Positions 26,147 through 37,412 of a DNA stretch of 60,000 nucleotides are shown piece by piece. This DNA is from Nymphaea colorata (lineage: Eukaryota; Streptophyta; Magnoliopsida; Nymphaeales; Nymphaeaceae): the NCBI RefSeq assembly GCF_008831285.2, contig NC_045138.2:3080143-3140142 (forward strand), written 5' to 3'. Within the stretch, counting starts at the first letter, position 1. Each line of letters starts with the position of its first letter. The position numbers were made by a program, and so were the translations under genes. The notes beneath the pieces are model-generated. The model saw only the letters and a program-made list of their open reading frames with translations. It was not told the origin of the DNA and made no database searches.

Positions 26147-26585
26147 TTTTATTGAAAGATTTAAGCGATTGAATCATAAATTTGTATAAGTACAAATGAG
26201 ATTTAAGATATTTATGTGATTCATTATAATTAATCTAAAGAATTGGCCTTATTGTTACATATATATTTAATGATTTAAGATATTGAAATCACGAGATTTT
26301 AAGTTATTCATGTGATCACTTATCGTTAAGCGTAAGAGTTTAACTTATTGTTATATCTATATTGAATGATTTAAGCGATTGAAAACACAAGTTTGTATGG
26401 ATATTAATGGGATTTAATCTATTCATTTCATCCTTTATAGTTAAATCACTAAATTAAGGTTATTATTTATCTATATTGAATGATTTGTAAGATTGAAATC
26501 ACAAGTTCATATGAAAATGAATAACATTTTCAGTCATTCATGTGATCACTTATTTTTGTTCGAATGAGTTGAACTTCTAATTACA
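26147..26585 (+). repeat. Four degenerate tandem repeats of about 100-115 bp
   Basis: Each unit contains, in order: TATTGTTATAT (or a variant), ATTGAATGATTTAAGCGATTG, AAATCACAAGTTTGTAT, a TTAAG/TATTCATGTGATCACTTAT block, and a GTTAA/GAGTT tail followed by the next TTATT. Units start near 26147, 26248, 26344 and 26460. Divergence between units is high. There is no open frame across them. Confidence 0.7.
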
Positions 26586-27012
26586 TGATTGGTAGAGTTA
26601 AAAATTTCTGGCTATTTCTCAAGCTAAAGATGCACTAATGCTTCAATTAAAACTTTAAGATGCAGCCAATGTATAAACAAATAAAATGTTCATGAGGTTT
26701 CTATTGGGTAAATAAGCAATTTATGTAGGCTGGCGCGGGCAATGGCCCACATCGGCCAACATCAATTTAAATTTTTAAATGTATAAATGAATAAGTCCCT
26801 TAAAATTCTTCACTATTTTAGATAAAGTGTGAACTTTTCAAAGTAGAACATAATTGCAATATATTTTCTCATACAAGAACATTGTGCTTTTCAAACATGT
26901 GTTGTAAGAGTTCTCTAACCATATTTCTTCTTAGGACGACCAAGTCACTTGTAGCAAATGCCAATGTTGATAAGATCTGATTTGAACTAAAATCTGACTC
27001 ATTTAGTCGGAT

Positions 27013-27373
27013 TGGACGTGGGCATCAGGCGGGGTACCCAACCGATACACAATACCCAGCCCGATCGGGCCCTGGCCTAGACCCGAAGAAACTGGCTCGG
27101 GTTGGCCTGACGAGGGCTCGATTCGACCCGATAACAAATAAAAATTACTTGTATTTTATTAAAAATATATTTCTGTCTTATTAAAAATATATTTGATATT
27201 CAAAAAATTATTTTATATTTAAAAAAACATTTTTTTATTATAATCAAACCGGGCCGGGCTAGACTTGAGCTTGGGTTTTAGGTATCGAACCCGGGCCTGG
27301 GCATGGGTTTTGGGCATTTGGCTGGCCTGAACCCGGTTCTTATCGAGCCGGGCCGATCGGATGCCCAGGTCTA
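27013..27373 (+). mobile_element. Group C hAT-like element
   Basis: The element is 361 bp long. It starts TGGACGTGGGCATCAGG and ends GATGCCCAGGTCTA. The flanks AGTCGGAT (27005-27012) and AGTTAGAT (27374-27381) match at 6 of 8 positions with two transitions. It has the GC-rich arms and AT-rich centre of the C group. The 89-codon reverse open frame over its right arm is repeat-derived. Confidence 0.8.
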
Positions 27374-27679
27374 AGTTAGATGTGGTAATGGAAAACAACT
27401 CGCTTGTATAAGTTCCCATGTTTAATTCATTTTGTCTTGGAACTTCAAATCTAAACCTGGTCCAAACCCGATCCTGAATCTGAACCATTCACGTCACTCT
27501 AAGTCATGAGTTCAAGTCTCATTGCTGGCTTCTTCTGAGCCAAAATCCTAAGGCAACTCAGGAAAAATAGGCCAACCACATTGATTTCCACATAAATAGT
27601 AGTTTTTTTTTTATTTGTTCTTTCTTAATATTGGTCTCCAGTTTTTCTTTTTTATTTATTTAGAATTTTATGTTCAGGG

Positions 27680-28090
27680 TAGGGATGTCAACAATTTGGA
27701 TTCGGATCGAATATACCCTTAGTTATATCCGTTTTTTCGGATATTCACATATTCATATTCAAATACGAATAAAAAAAAGTCATATCCAAATCTGATTTTA
27801 CAATCCAAATCTGATTTATACGTTCATTTATGAATTTGAATCCAAATTTTAAGCCGGATTTTGCCAATTTTTAAAATGTAATAGAATTAAATACATACTA
27901 TTTGTCTAAAAATGAATCCAATTCGAATTTGATAAGATATGTATGTACATCTGAATCTGATCAGATGTAATTTATTAAATCCAAACCTGATTCAATTTTT
28001 TAATTGGATATTAATTTTTTTTCCATATCCGATATTTTGGGATCAGTTTAGCAAAATATCTGATTTAAATAGGATATATTAACATCCTTA
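27680..28090 (+). mobile_element. Group B element
   Basis: The element is 411 bp long. It starts TAGGGATGTCAACAATTTGG and ends ATTAACATCCTTA. The internal word order matches 19381-19832, including AAAATGTAATAGAATTAAATAC, the uninterrupted site of the nested D insertion. No flanking duplication is evident. Confidence 0.72.
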
Positions 28091-29220
28091 CTCGAGAGGT
28101 ATAGTGCAATAAGCAGTAGGGCCGGCCACTGCAAGATGCTTTGTATTACAAAACTTGTTGATGTTGTCATGATTGATTTAGTGTGCTAACACTGGCAAGC
28201 AAAAAAGTCTCGAAGCATGTCTAGTTTATTTTAGAATCTTTCACCAAAAAAAAAAAAGAGTGCTCAATAATATTCCAAGTCCCTTATCGACCAAAATCGT
28301 CTTAGTTCATGCATGATAAGACGCCTATCAGCCAATAATGCGGACTGGATCCCACATACAACTATATGGATATTATTCACTTAAAATATTTATGATTTGA
28401 TCCAAACTCTTCCACAAAACAAAAATGGACAACTTAATAATTTTCTCATCAAATCCCAATAATTGGATTGGAGCATAAACCGGACACGGTTATCTGGCCA
28501 TTTCGCATCCAATGCGTATTGGATCCGTGACTACAAAGCAAACTACAGGATAGACAGACCCTCGTAGAACTTTCGAAATTTAAATCTTAGTGGTTAGTTT
28601 TTTTTTTTAAATTTGAGTTCGGCCCTCATAAAACTTTTGAAAAAATAGAGATCGACCCCTGTTAAAAGTTTTATTTAGTGATAGCAGCACTGTTCGATAG
28701 CAGGGCCGGAGGCAGGCTGTCAGATTTTTTAAAAACTTATCTAAATTTTTCAATTTTTATTTTATCCAACATTAAAATTTTGAAATTACCGTTTTAACCC
28801 TGCAATGAAAAATTTCTAACCCTACCCCCACGCACCAGCCCCTTTACAATATTATTCAAAATAAGGTGATAGTATTTATTCCGGTTCATAATGCGCATAT
28901 GAGAGTAATGAATTATATCGATTTCTCTGGTTAGAGATGAAGCTGGTTATATACACATAAAATTATATAGGGGGATTTGAAATAACTAAAAATACATCCA
29001 TTAAAATAAAAAAGAACTTTTTTAAAAGGTTGGAGGAAAATTGTCAAAAAGTAAAAGAAAAAGTCTATAATACTCGTTACTTTATAAAAAATTTCAAAAG
29101 TAACATTCATCCCCTTTGATAAATACTTGTTCCATCCATGAAATGCGTACGCAACTCGGCCTGGCGGAAAGACTGACGTCGTTATTTTGTTCTCACTGGA
29201 GGGGTACTCTGGGTACTTAA
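28091..29220. other. Intergenic stretch with decayed group D-like pieces
   Basis: A start CAGGGCCGGAGGCAGG at 28701 is followed by AT-rich D-like interior to about 28850 (AACCCTACCCCCACGC). A similar AAAACTTTTGAAAAAAT block lies at 28570-28680. No gene was seen. Confidence 0.4.
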
Positions 29221-29229
29221 GTATTGTTA

Positions 29230-29449
29230 GAGTGTAGAAGCGAAACGGGAAATCAAAATAACGGAAGAGGAGAAGAGGAGGAGGAAAAGCGAGAAGAGAA
29301 AGGCGGAGAGAGAAGACGGCGAGAAAAACTCGTGGCTCTCTGCATTTCCTTCCTCCCCGCCATTATTGTTCTCTCGATTCGTCCGTGACACTCTCCTCGT
29401 TCCCCTCCACGCAAACGTCGACTGATTGAGACGCCAGGATTCGTCTTCC

Positions 29450-29494
<45 letters not shown>

Positions 29495-31107
29495 GACGTA
29501 GACAGGAAGGAAGGACGCTAGGTGAGAAAGACGAAGGGAGAAGGCTCTTTGTTGATTGGAGGCCTTCTTCTTCCCACGGTGAGAAATCATTCCGCAGCAG
29601 CAAATGCTAGTCACAATAGGGGTTGATTCCTCTGCGGTGACGACGTGCGGAGTCGTTCGGGCGATTTCTCTGACGGAATAGGCGGTTTTTTCTTTCCCGC
29701 GCTCTGTTTCTCGTAGCGCGGAGACTTGCCGCTTGATTCGAGGAACAGCAGCCGACGTTCTTCATGGAGATGGTGGATTGAGAATCGATTCATTGAGATA
29801 TCGGATTTTGCTTCTGGTTCTAGGTCGGAACTCGGAGAGTTTGCTTGTACTTCCAGGCAGGAAAGAAGTTTTGCTGTCCTTCACGGCAAGTTTTGAAGAG
29901 ATTGAGAGATCACGGTAGCTCGACCAAGCTTTGCTACTTGATCCATCGCGAGAGCAGGAGATCTTAAATGGCTGCAGAACGATTCTGTTGAAACGAAAAC
30001 ATAGTTCGGTCTATTTCCTTTACGCGATCTTGATCGTGATCGATTCCAAAAAAATCTGGAGATCGTTCTTCTACGCCTTAACCGAGCAATTCTGAGCGAA
30101 ATTTCCTTAGAAAGCGAGAGAAAGAAGTTCTTCCGAACACCGGACGATTTCTAGCAGGTAACTGAACGATATTCTTCCAAAATCTAAGGTTTCAATCGTC
30201 GACTCATCCATTCAGGCAAGTGATGGGTCATTTCCGGTCATCGATCGACTCCATTTTTGTTTGTTTTCTTTCTTCATGTCTCATTTAATTATAACTTGTA
30301 GCATCTCTCTTTCTGACATTTTATAATAATTCGTATTCCTTTTTATTCTTTCATCAGGTGCAGGGGCTCAGTTTCTTCTTACAGGGCACATCTGAGAATC
30401 AGAGAGACAAAATTCTAGAAAAAGAATAAGGAGCGGGTCCTTCTACTGTGAGTTCTCTTTCTCTCTCTCTCTCTCTCTCTCGCTGCCTCCTGGTTGAGAT
30501 TTTCTTTCTCCTTGAGTTCTCATTTCCTTGAAGCAGAAGAAAAGTGACTTCAGAAAACGAAACAAACAGAAGAAGTGAAAACAACCAAATACTATGCTCT
30601 CCGTTTAGATCAAGACAAACGAAATTCACGACGTTTGGTTATCTGCTGACTTTCCGTTCTCAAATTCACTTTTTCCTTCCAGAGAATCCACTTGTCCTTT
30701 TTCCTGTGCATGCGCGGTTCTTTTCCCGCGGAATGCCGAATGCGAGAGTTTTCCGTTTATCTCTTGAGTCATCCGGTCTTGGAAAGATAAACCTTTCAGC
30801 AACACCAATGGTACATATCTAATTGATTGGACGGTTTTGTTCGAAAACAATAGCAAGAATTGGAGGGTTGAAAGCTAATACCTGAGGCATATGGACACGT
30901 ATATGTCGGTAATTTCTCTTTTTTCTTTTTTGTGGAAGAAGCACTTAGTAGTTAGTGGACCACCCCGTCTCTGACGTCCTAATTCATCTATTACGCATTG
31001 TAGTTCTGCTCATCTGGGACTTATTTTTCGCTTTCGGCCTTCTCATTATGTTGAGAGATAGGAGAGTTTTATCTCTGAGGATGTCACGGGCATCTGACAA
31101 TCTCAGG
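29230..31107 (+). other. Putative transcribed leader or non-coding locus with splice-like signals; no CDS found
   Basis: The base composition rises sharply at about 29.23 kb after AT-rich DNA. Purine and CT tracts follow, with (GA)n at 29451-29492 and (CT)n at about 30459-30481. Plus-strand splice-like sites are seen: a donor at TTCTAGCAG|GTAACT near 30156, an acceptor at TTTCATCAG near 30357, a donor CTACT|GTGAGT at 30447, an acceptor CATTGTAG near 31003, and a donor CTCAG|GTAAAA at 31106. An ATG at 31048 opens 19 codons in frame to the last donor (MLRDRRVLSLRMSR...). I recognise no protein and could not find continuing exons. It may be the 5' part of a gene, a non-coding RNA, or a decayed gene start. 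Confidence 0.35.
29451..29492. repeat. (GA)n microsatellite
   Basis: An uninterrupted AG run of about 42 bp lies inside the putative leader region. Serine/leucine-rich open frames across it on the minus strand are artefacts of the repeat. Confidence 0.95.
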
Positions 31108-34100
31108 TAAAATTCTCCAACCGCAGCTTTCCGTCTTCACCCCATTGGCTCGTTTCCCTTCGTCATTTCCCTCTTCCTGCCCGGTTCTCCTTCAGGTGTT
31201 TCATAGACAACCCCATGATCGTTAACAGCGGGCTCCCACCTATCTCATTATCACGTTCCAGACTCTTCGTCCATCATTTTCTTTTTGTCAGTTCTTTGTA
31301 GGTTTTCATTATCAAAAGGACCGGTCTTGCTTCGGATTCCTATTTCTTCATAGATGGATGTCCTACTTGGCGTGGTGTACATATAGATACTGTATATCTC
31401 TAAAATTAAATGTCGCCTGTCCTTTTAACATTTGGTGCTATTGAAGATAACACATAAAATATGATTTTGCATAATAGATATTTTCGAAATAGCCGTTCAT
31501 GCTGCCTGGTTAGAAAGCGCTTTCACAATTAGCACAGTAAATGCTTATTGAACTAATACGCAATTTGAATGGATCATGTGGCTTTCTGCTCTAAGATATG
31601 ACACTGCATATAGCAATTGGGCAAACAAGACATTCTTTAAGTATAGCATATATCAGAAAATTACACATATTTTCTACGAAGTATAGAATACTTTAACGAT
31701 AAAACCAAAAACATGTTGGGACGGAATAAACTAAATTTAGTTGGAGTTTCCTGCATAGTAAATTTAGGTGTTAGACCAAGACAACGTTAAAAGTGGCATT
31801 TTTGGGAGTGGGTTCTTAGACATCTAGTGTGATGCAACCAGCCGGATAAAAAGTTTGATTCCGTGGGTAGAACCTTTTAGTTTTAGGAACCACGCATGCT
31901 GTCTGTCGTAATTACTTGATTCGACACTTCGACTGATCTTTTTTTTTCCCCTACCTATGAAAGAGTGGAGCTCGTCTTCCCCAGAAGTTCCTTTGGTTAG
32001 AAGCCAATTTGGACGGTTTTCTTTTTCGCCGGTTACATACACCTTGGACTAAGTTACTTAAGTTTTCGTATGGGAAAGAGACGAAACTACCGAAGTGTCT
32101 CAACTCGTGACAGCTTCGGCCTTTGTCCAGTGTCTTCCGCAATCGGGAGACCCATTTGGCAGTGTCAGACGTTAGAACAAGAAAACCAATATTTTGGTAA
32201 ATATGCTTCGCTATGTAAAGGTTATTTTTATCCACCACATTTTGACTCATGAATTCCTCTTCAACCATGTTATCAATCGACAAATCCGTTTCTTCCTGGT
32301 TGTGAATTACCACTTCATCCTTCACATTTGCTTTTGTAATGTAAATACATCTCTGTATTATTTAACCATGATTACCAGCTCAACATAGTCATGCAATCAG
32401 CATGGGGCCGGTGTCGATTGAGAAATGTTTGCGTGTCCTTTTTTCTCAACCATTCACTTATTTCTCTGTTTTGTTGTATTTTCGTAAAAAAAAAGTTTAA
32501 ATGTTTCAAGTTGGAGGTAAAAGGCTCTTTCGAAGAGCTTTAAAAAAAAGATCATGAATTTGTCAATAGGTGAGAGAACGATGAATACGTCGATCTCCGA
32601 TTAGATAGAGATGAATAAAAAACCGAACCTTTTTATTTTATTGATGTCATCGGACAGAAGTTTATTAGTACACGCCCAGAGTGGATCCCACATAACCTTG
32701 ACGGGCACCAGTTTTACACTAATATAATGCCGTCTTAATGGGCAAGCTCCAAGAAGGGCTCTGTATTAATTGGGATGAGCCAAACCTCTCCTGCCCAATT
32801 GATTGTGAGCACCTACTTTGTGAGCATCTACCATGACAGACATGTCTTGATGGGACGCCATGGCAGGAGAAAGAGCCTGAACCGTTTTCTTCGGAAATAC
32901 TTACCCATCGTACGACCGTGTAGGTGGTTTTGGTGCCAACCGTCTAAGTGGGCCCCGCTGCTAAGCTTACCTATCCTTTGCCCGCCCTCCCCCGTGGAAA
33001 ATCCCGGAGTAAACTACTCCTACGTGCCAATGAAAGTTGGTCTACCCATGTCAGCACAGAGTGCGGGTCCCAATATGACCTCCATTGCACGTGAAGGCAA
33101 CAGACTTGAGTGTCTCTGAACGGCCCAAAAAGCGTTCGGCGTTCCTGGCCTTCCATCACCTATAGAAAGAACAACCAGGTCCCAAGGGAACCTGGACGGG
33201 AAAACGATTTGATGCCGTTGATCGCCAAGATGATGTTCCCTGTTTTATTTTAGGCGGACGACTCGAACACGGCACCAGCAGAATAGATGGTTACAGTTTA
33301 GGCTTAGGCTTGAGGTGTTGGGATAAAGGGGTTGGATTTGGACCAAGTCGATATGTCCGAGACGGAGGCAGGACAAGCAAGAAAATACAAACACTGGAAG
33401 AACAGCAGAAACGAAACTCGAAATGGCTGACCCGTTTTAGACTACATATGATCGCATTCAACGGCAAAAGAAGGGTCCCACGGTTGGATTTCTGTTCCCG
33501 ATTCCCTGAACTTGATACGCTTTCTTTTGCTGCAATAACATGTTTTGTCCTCAATAAGACGCTTTTTGCAGGAGTGGCATAGCCACCTTATGGTTAGACT
33601 ATAATGTTTCAGTCGCATACTTCAATTTATGTTTTTTAATTGAAGAATGCCGCTTTAGTGGCCCCTAGGTACTTCGTTGGGTGCCCCTCCCTAGATTATC
33701 TTTATCCTTTATCTTTTGTCTCGTAAAAGCAAAGATGGGACCCGAGTTCAATTTACAGTGATGTTAAAAAAAACCAATATTTTGCCATGTATAATTTTTC
33801 ACGGCGGGAGCAAGGGTGGCATCAAATGTAAATCTAAGAGCCTATGATTTCATCAACTTTTAGATTTTAAATTCAACTTAAAAAACAATTTTTTGAAATT
33901 CTTTTCACATAATACGCTTAATAATTTTTAGTAATGGACAAATAAGAGTCTATAATTGTTTTTTTAGTTAAATGTTTTATATGTCATCTAGTTGTCTAGT
34001 TGTTATCACTCATTTTGTATGCCTACACTTATTTTATATGTCGTCTAGTTGTCTTTAGAAGCTTTTGAAAAATAATGTAGACAAGTATACATTTTTCATA

Positions 34101-34117
34101 TAAAAAATAGTCAGATG

Positions 34118-34118
<1 letters not shown>
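31108..34118. other. Intergenic stretch, no recognised gene
   Basis: Several open frames of 60-124 codons occur (for example 31951-32325 minus, 32775-33119 plus, 33310-33582 plus). None shows a domain, a consistent splice structure or family similarity that I recognise. Composition is higher in GC at 32.8-33.6 kb than around it. Confidence 0.4.

Positions 34119-34148
<30 letters not shown>
34119..34148. repeat. (TA)n microsatellite
   Basis: A pure TA run of about 29 bp in AT-rich DNA. Confidence 0.9.
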
Positions 34149-34153
<5 letters not shown>

Positions 34154-37060
34154 AATTTACGAAAGTCTATTACATTTTTCAATAACATGACAACGTGATA
34201 TTGGTCGGTATTAAATATAAACGCTGTATAATATAAAGAACCTATAAAAAATTTTCTCATCTTTTGATAATAAAAGGTCTAACTTCTTGCTTTTAAATGC
34301 TACTTCTCAGTTATTTACTCATTAAAAAATATATAACTTCTTTTTTTTTAAAAAAGTTTGATCTTCTTGTTATTTGAGTGGAAGCTTGTGTTGCCTTTTT
34401 AAAATTGTCTCTTCGCCACCACTTTTTGTGTAAAGCCAGCCAAATAGCTGAACGACCGTTGACTCCGTTTGTTCAAAAGCTATCCTTAAGTAAATTCATG
34501 TGAAGAAACAAAATCAGTGTTTTTGGAGTTCAATATATACATGACCTTGATTATGGCAGTTATACCACCATAACATGGTGGAATTGAGATCGGGTCACCA
34601 CCTGGGTTGGGTGGTACATTATTGGTTTCATAATTTCAAAGACAAAAAAAAAAACTTTTCTAGTCTTATTTTTTGATACATTATTTTTTAGTTTCATGTG
34701 CTAAAGTTAATTGTAAGATAAATTGCTCGATCATTTTTGAGACACTTAAGGGTTCATGAAATCGTGAGCATCTGATTCGCCATGGTACCAAAATAAAAAA
34801 TTTTCACATTAAGTTGATTAAAAACCTACAGTTTCGTGGGGTGAAAGAAATTAAAGTAGAGACATCCATATGGTTGGTTTAGAAATTTAACGCTTGGATA
34901 AACACAGATATACGCCTGTATGCTAATGAGGTGGGCCCACGCATGCAACATATGTATATATAGTGGATGCTGCATATTGTTTCTCTACTCTGCTTTTTAA
35001 TACTTACAAGGTAGCTTGTCTTGGACTCATTACGACGTCAAGCCGAAAGCTGGTTGGTGGCCGTAAGTGGGTGCTTTTGCATTTGGGTAGTGGATTTATT
35101 GGCAAATTAGCTAAGCTTATGATTAAAGAGTAGATAGGGGCCAATTATAGTGCAAATGCAAGATACCAACAGAAACTTATGAACCCTATTTCTGGTACGT
35201 ATTTAAAAGCAGCTGTCCGTGGGGCTCATGGCCGGAAAAAGGACGTAAGTGACCTGTTTTTAGATGGCTTGGATGTAAGGCCCTTTTAGCTGAAGAATAA
35301 GCACGCTATTCTCTTGGCCAAACATTAACAATAGTGGCAAAAGTAAGACGTGGAGTGCACCATGCATCACCCTCGATGTATGATACGAGTCCTTCTAACC
35401 CATTCTTGGGAGGCCCCTGGTCCATTTTTAAGAAATACGTGCCATGCTTATGCATGAATCTGTTGCACACGTGCACGCATATAATTCAGTTTAAAAGGCT
35501 TTTTACGTTTACAAATCATAGAAATGTAAGCATTCATGGTCTACCATGTCTTATATTTGGTAGAATACCTTCCTGTATCAGTTTATAATTCAGTGGACTT
35601 GTTTTCCCACTGGTAAACCTTGGGTGGATAAGGACTACCATGCCTACCACTCGGAGTTAGATAATGACGGGGACTAAACATAACCCTGCCACTTGTTTCT
35701 GTCCTAATGGAAAGGTGGGGTTTCGCATGCTGGGGAGCAAGATAAATGAATCTCTTACAAAATGAAAATCTTGAGAAGGCGGTGCGCGAATAAATTTTAA
35801 AGAAAAGCAGTCGGAGATCACGGCACTGACAGAAAAATCAAATTAAAATCAATAGAAATGAAAAATACCAGTACCCAGCAATCAAAGGCCTCTTTTAGAG
35901 TACATATACCTTTCAGACAAAACCCTGAGTTTAATTGTCTGAAGTCAAAGAACCAAGTGGGCTGTAAATTTGTAATCTGGAAACAGTATACTTGTGGAGT
36001 TGGGTTTTTTTCCTGGAGACACCGTTTAACTGAGCCGTGCGTGTTCTTATTTGGACAGGTTGCTTGTAGCTGTCGAAGAATCTGGGAGCAGAGGCTGCGC
36101 CACATAGCCAAAGGTAAATAATTTATTTGAAGAATGACTTGTTACTTGCATTAGCCCCTCTCTTCCTTCACACTTTTCGGTCAATGATTCCTGAACGCAA
36201 TAACACGTGAGTGGGCCCGATGTGCAACTTCAAAATTTGTGGGGAATTTAAGATACGAACGTAACTTTTTAAAGTATTTTAATCTGCGAAAATTATTGTC
36301 CGATTATTAATGTTTCTTATGGAATAATGTTAGAAGTACTGAAATAACCATTCAAAGAATCCACATGCACTTTGTCCCCTTGACAGCTTCTGTCGCCCCC
36401 GCTACCTTGCACCAATTAAGCAGATACACAAAGAAAGTCAAGTCCTTAGGTTCCAAGACGTTCGTTGGTTTTCAGATCTCGATTTTCTCGTTTGAGGACA
36501 ATAATAATTCCTCGTGTTCTTTTTCTCCCTTTTTTGTGCGCTAGGCTTCCTATTCAACTCTGGGTTTTTAGAAGGACCATGAAAAATAGCAAACAGTATC
36601 TTCTGGAAAAAAGAAAAAGATACAAATTTTACTGCCTGTGGATTCATTTTGGTTGATGGCGATTGTCCATCCATGCGCCATGTGAGTCCATTAAAAAGGA
36701 GTAGTTTCAATTGGTTGCTCACCACAATCCTCCATTTCTTTACTTATTTTTTTTGGCCTCCAAATTTAAGTCCTTTTCATTCTATGGCTTTGAGCGAAAC
36801 TGTTCTTCCTTTCACCGCAAGTTCAGCAGTCAACGCGTTACTCGATAATCTTTGGCAACATAATTTACGACTCCTTAAGTCTAATAATTTATGATTGAAT
36901 ATTCTAAACGATGACCTTATACTGCTCTAAGAGAGAGAAAAGAAAAAAAAAGGAAGAAGTAGTGAACATTAAGTCTTAGAGCATCCCCTCACTTTTGTTT
37001 CTTCTTGAAAATCTGCGTCTTTGGTACAAAGATCGGACTTGAATCAAGCACACTCTAAAA
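34149..37060. other. Intergenic stretch, no recognised gene
   Basis: No family-like coding frame. A 55-bp segment at 36059-36113 is bounded by TTGGACAG and GGTAAATA and is open in one frame (VACSCRRIWEQRLRHIAK), so it looks exon-like, but it has no partner exons. Confidence 0.35.
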
Positions 37061-37061
37061 A

Positions 37062-37412
37062 TCTAAATCATATCCATTTTATCCGATTTTCATATATTTA
37101 TATTTAAATATGAATGAAGGAAAATCATATCCGAATCTGAAAGATCTGATTTCACAATCTCAATCAGATCTTTATCTGATTTTTATATTTACAGCTGAAT
37201 CCGAATTTTGAACCAAAGCTGACTGACTGTTAGGTTTAGTTTGACATAGAATATTTGTTTAAAACTAAAAACTCTATATCCGATTTGATATTTTACCTAT
37301 ATCCAAATTCAAAGCTCTTCATCATATACTAATCTTTTTTTTTTCTATATCCAATCTTTTCAAAGCTGCTTGGTTGGATATCCGATCATCAAATGTGATA
37401 TATTGAGATCCT
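37062..37412 (+). mobile_element. Group B element, strongly decayed
   Basis: The order of ATATCCATTTTATCCGA, AAATATGAATGAAGG, ATATCCGAATCTGA and ATATCCGATCATC...GATATATTGAGATCCTA follows that of the other B copies. The left end is not recognisable and the right end has lost the exact inverted repeat. Confidence 0.55.

Noticed and set aside
29253-29614. Serine/leucine-rich minus-strand open frames of 83-116 codons
   Set aside because: They are translations of the (GA)n tract and purine-rich leader, open in several frames at once.
31951-32325. 124-codon minus-strand open frame considered as a retrotransposon remnant
   Set aside because: No motif of gag, protease, integrase or reverse transcriptase could be seen, and there are no repeats or long terminal repeats around it.
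32775-33119. 114-codon plus-strand open frame in GC-richer DNA
   Set aside because: Proline-rich but without a recognisable domain, good start context or splice structure. It is shadowed by another open frame on the opposite strand.
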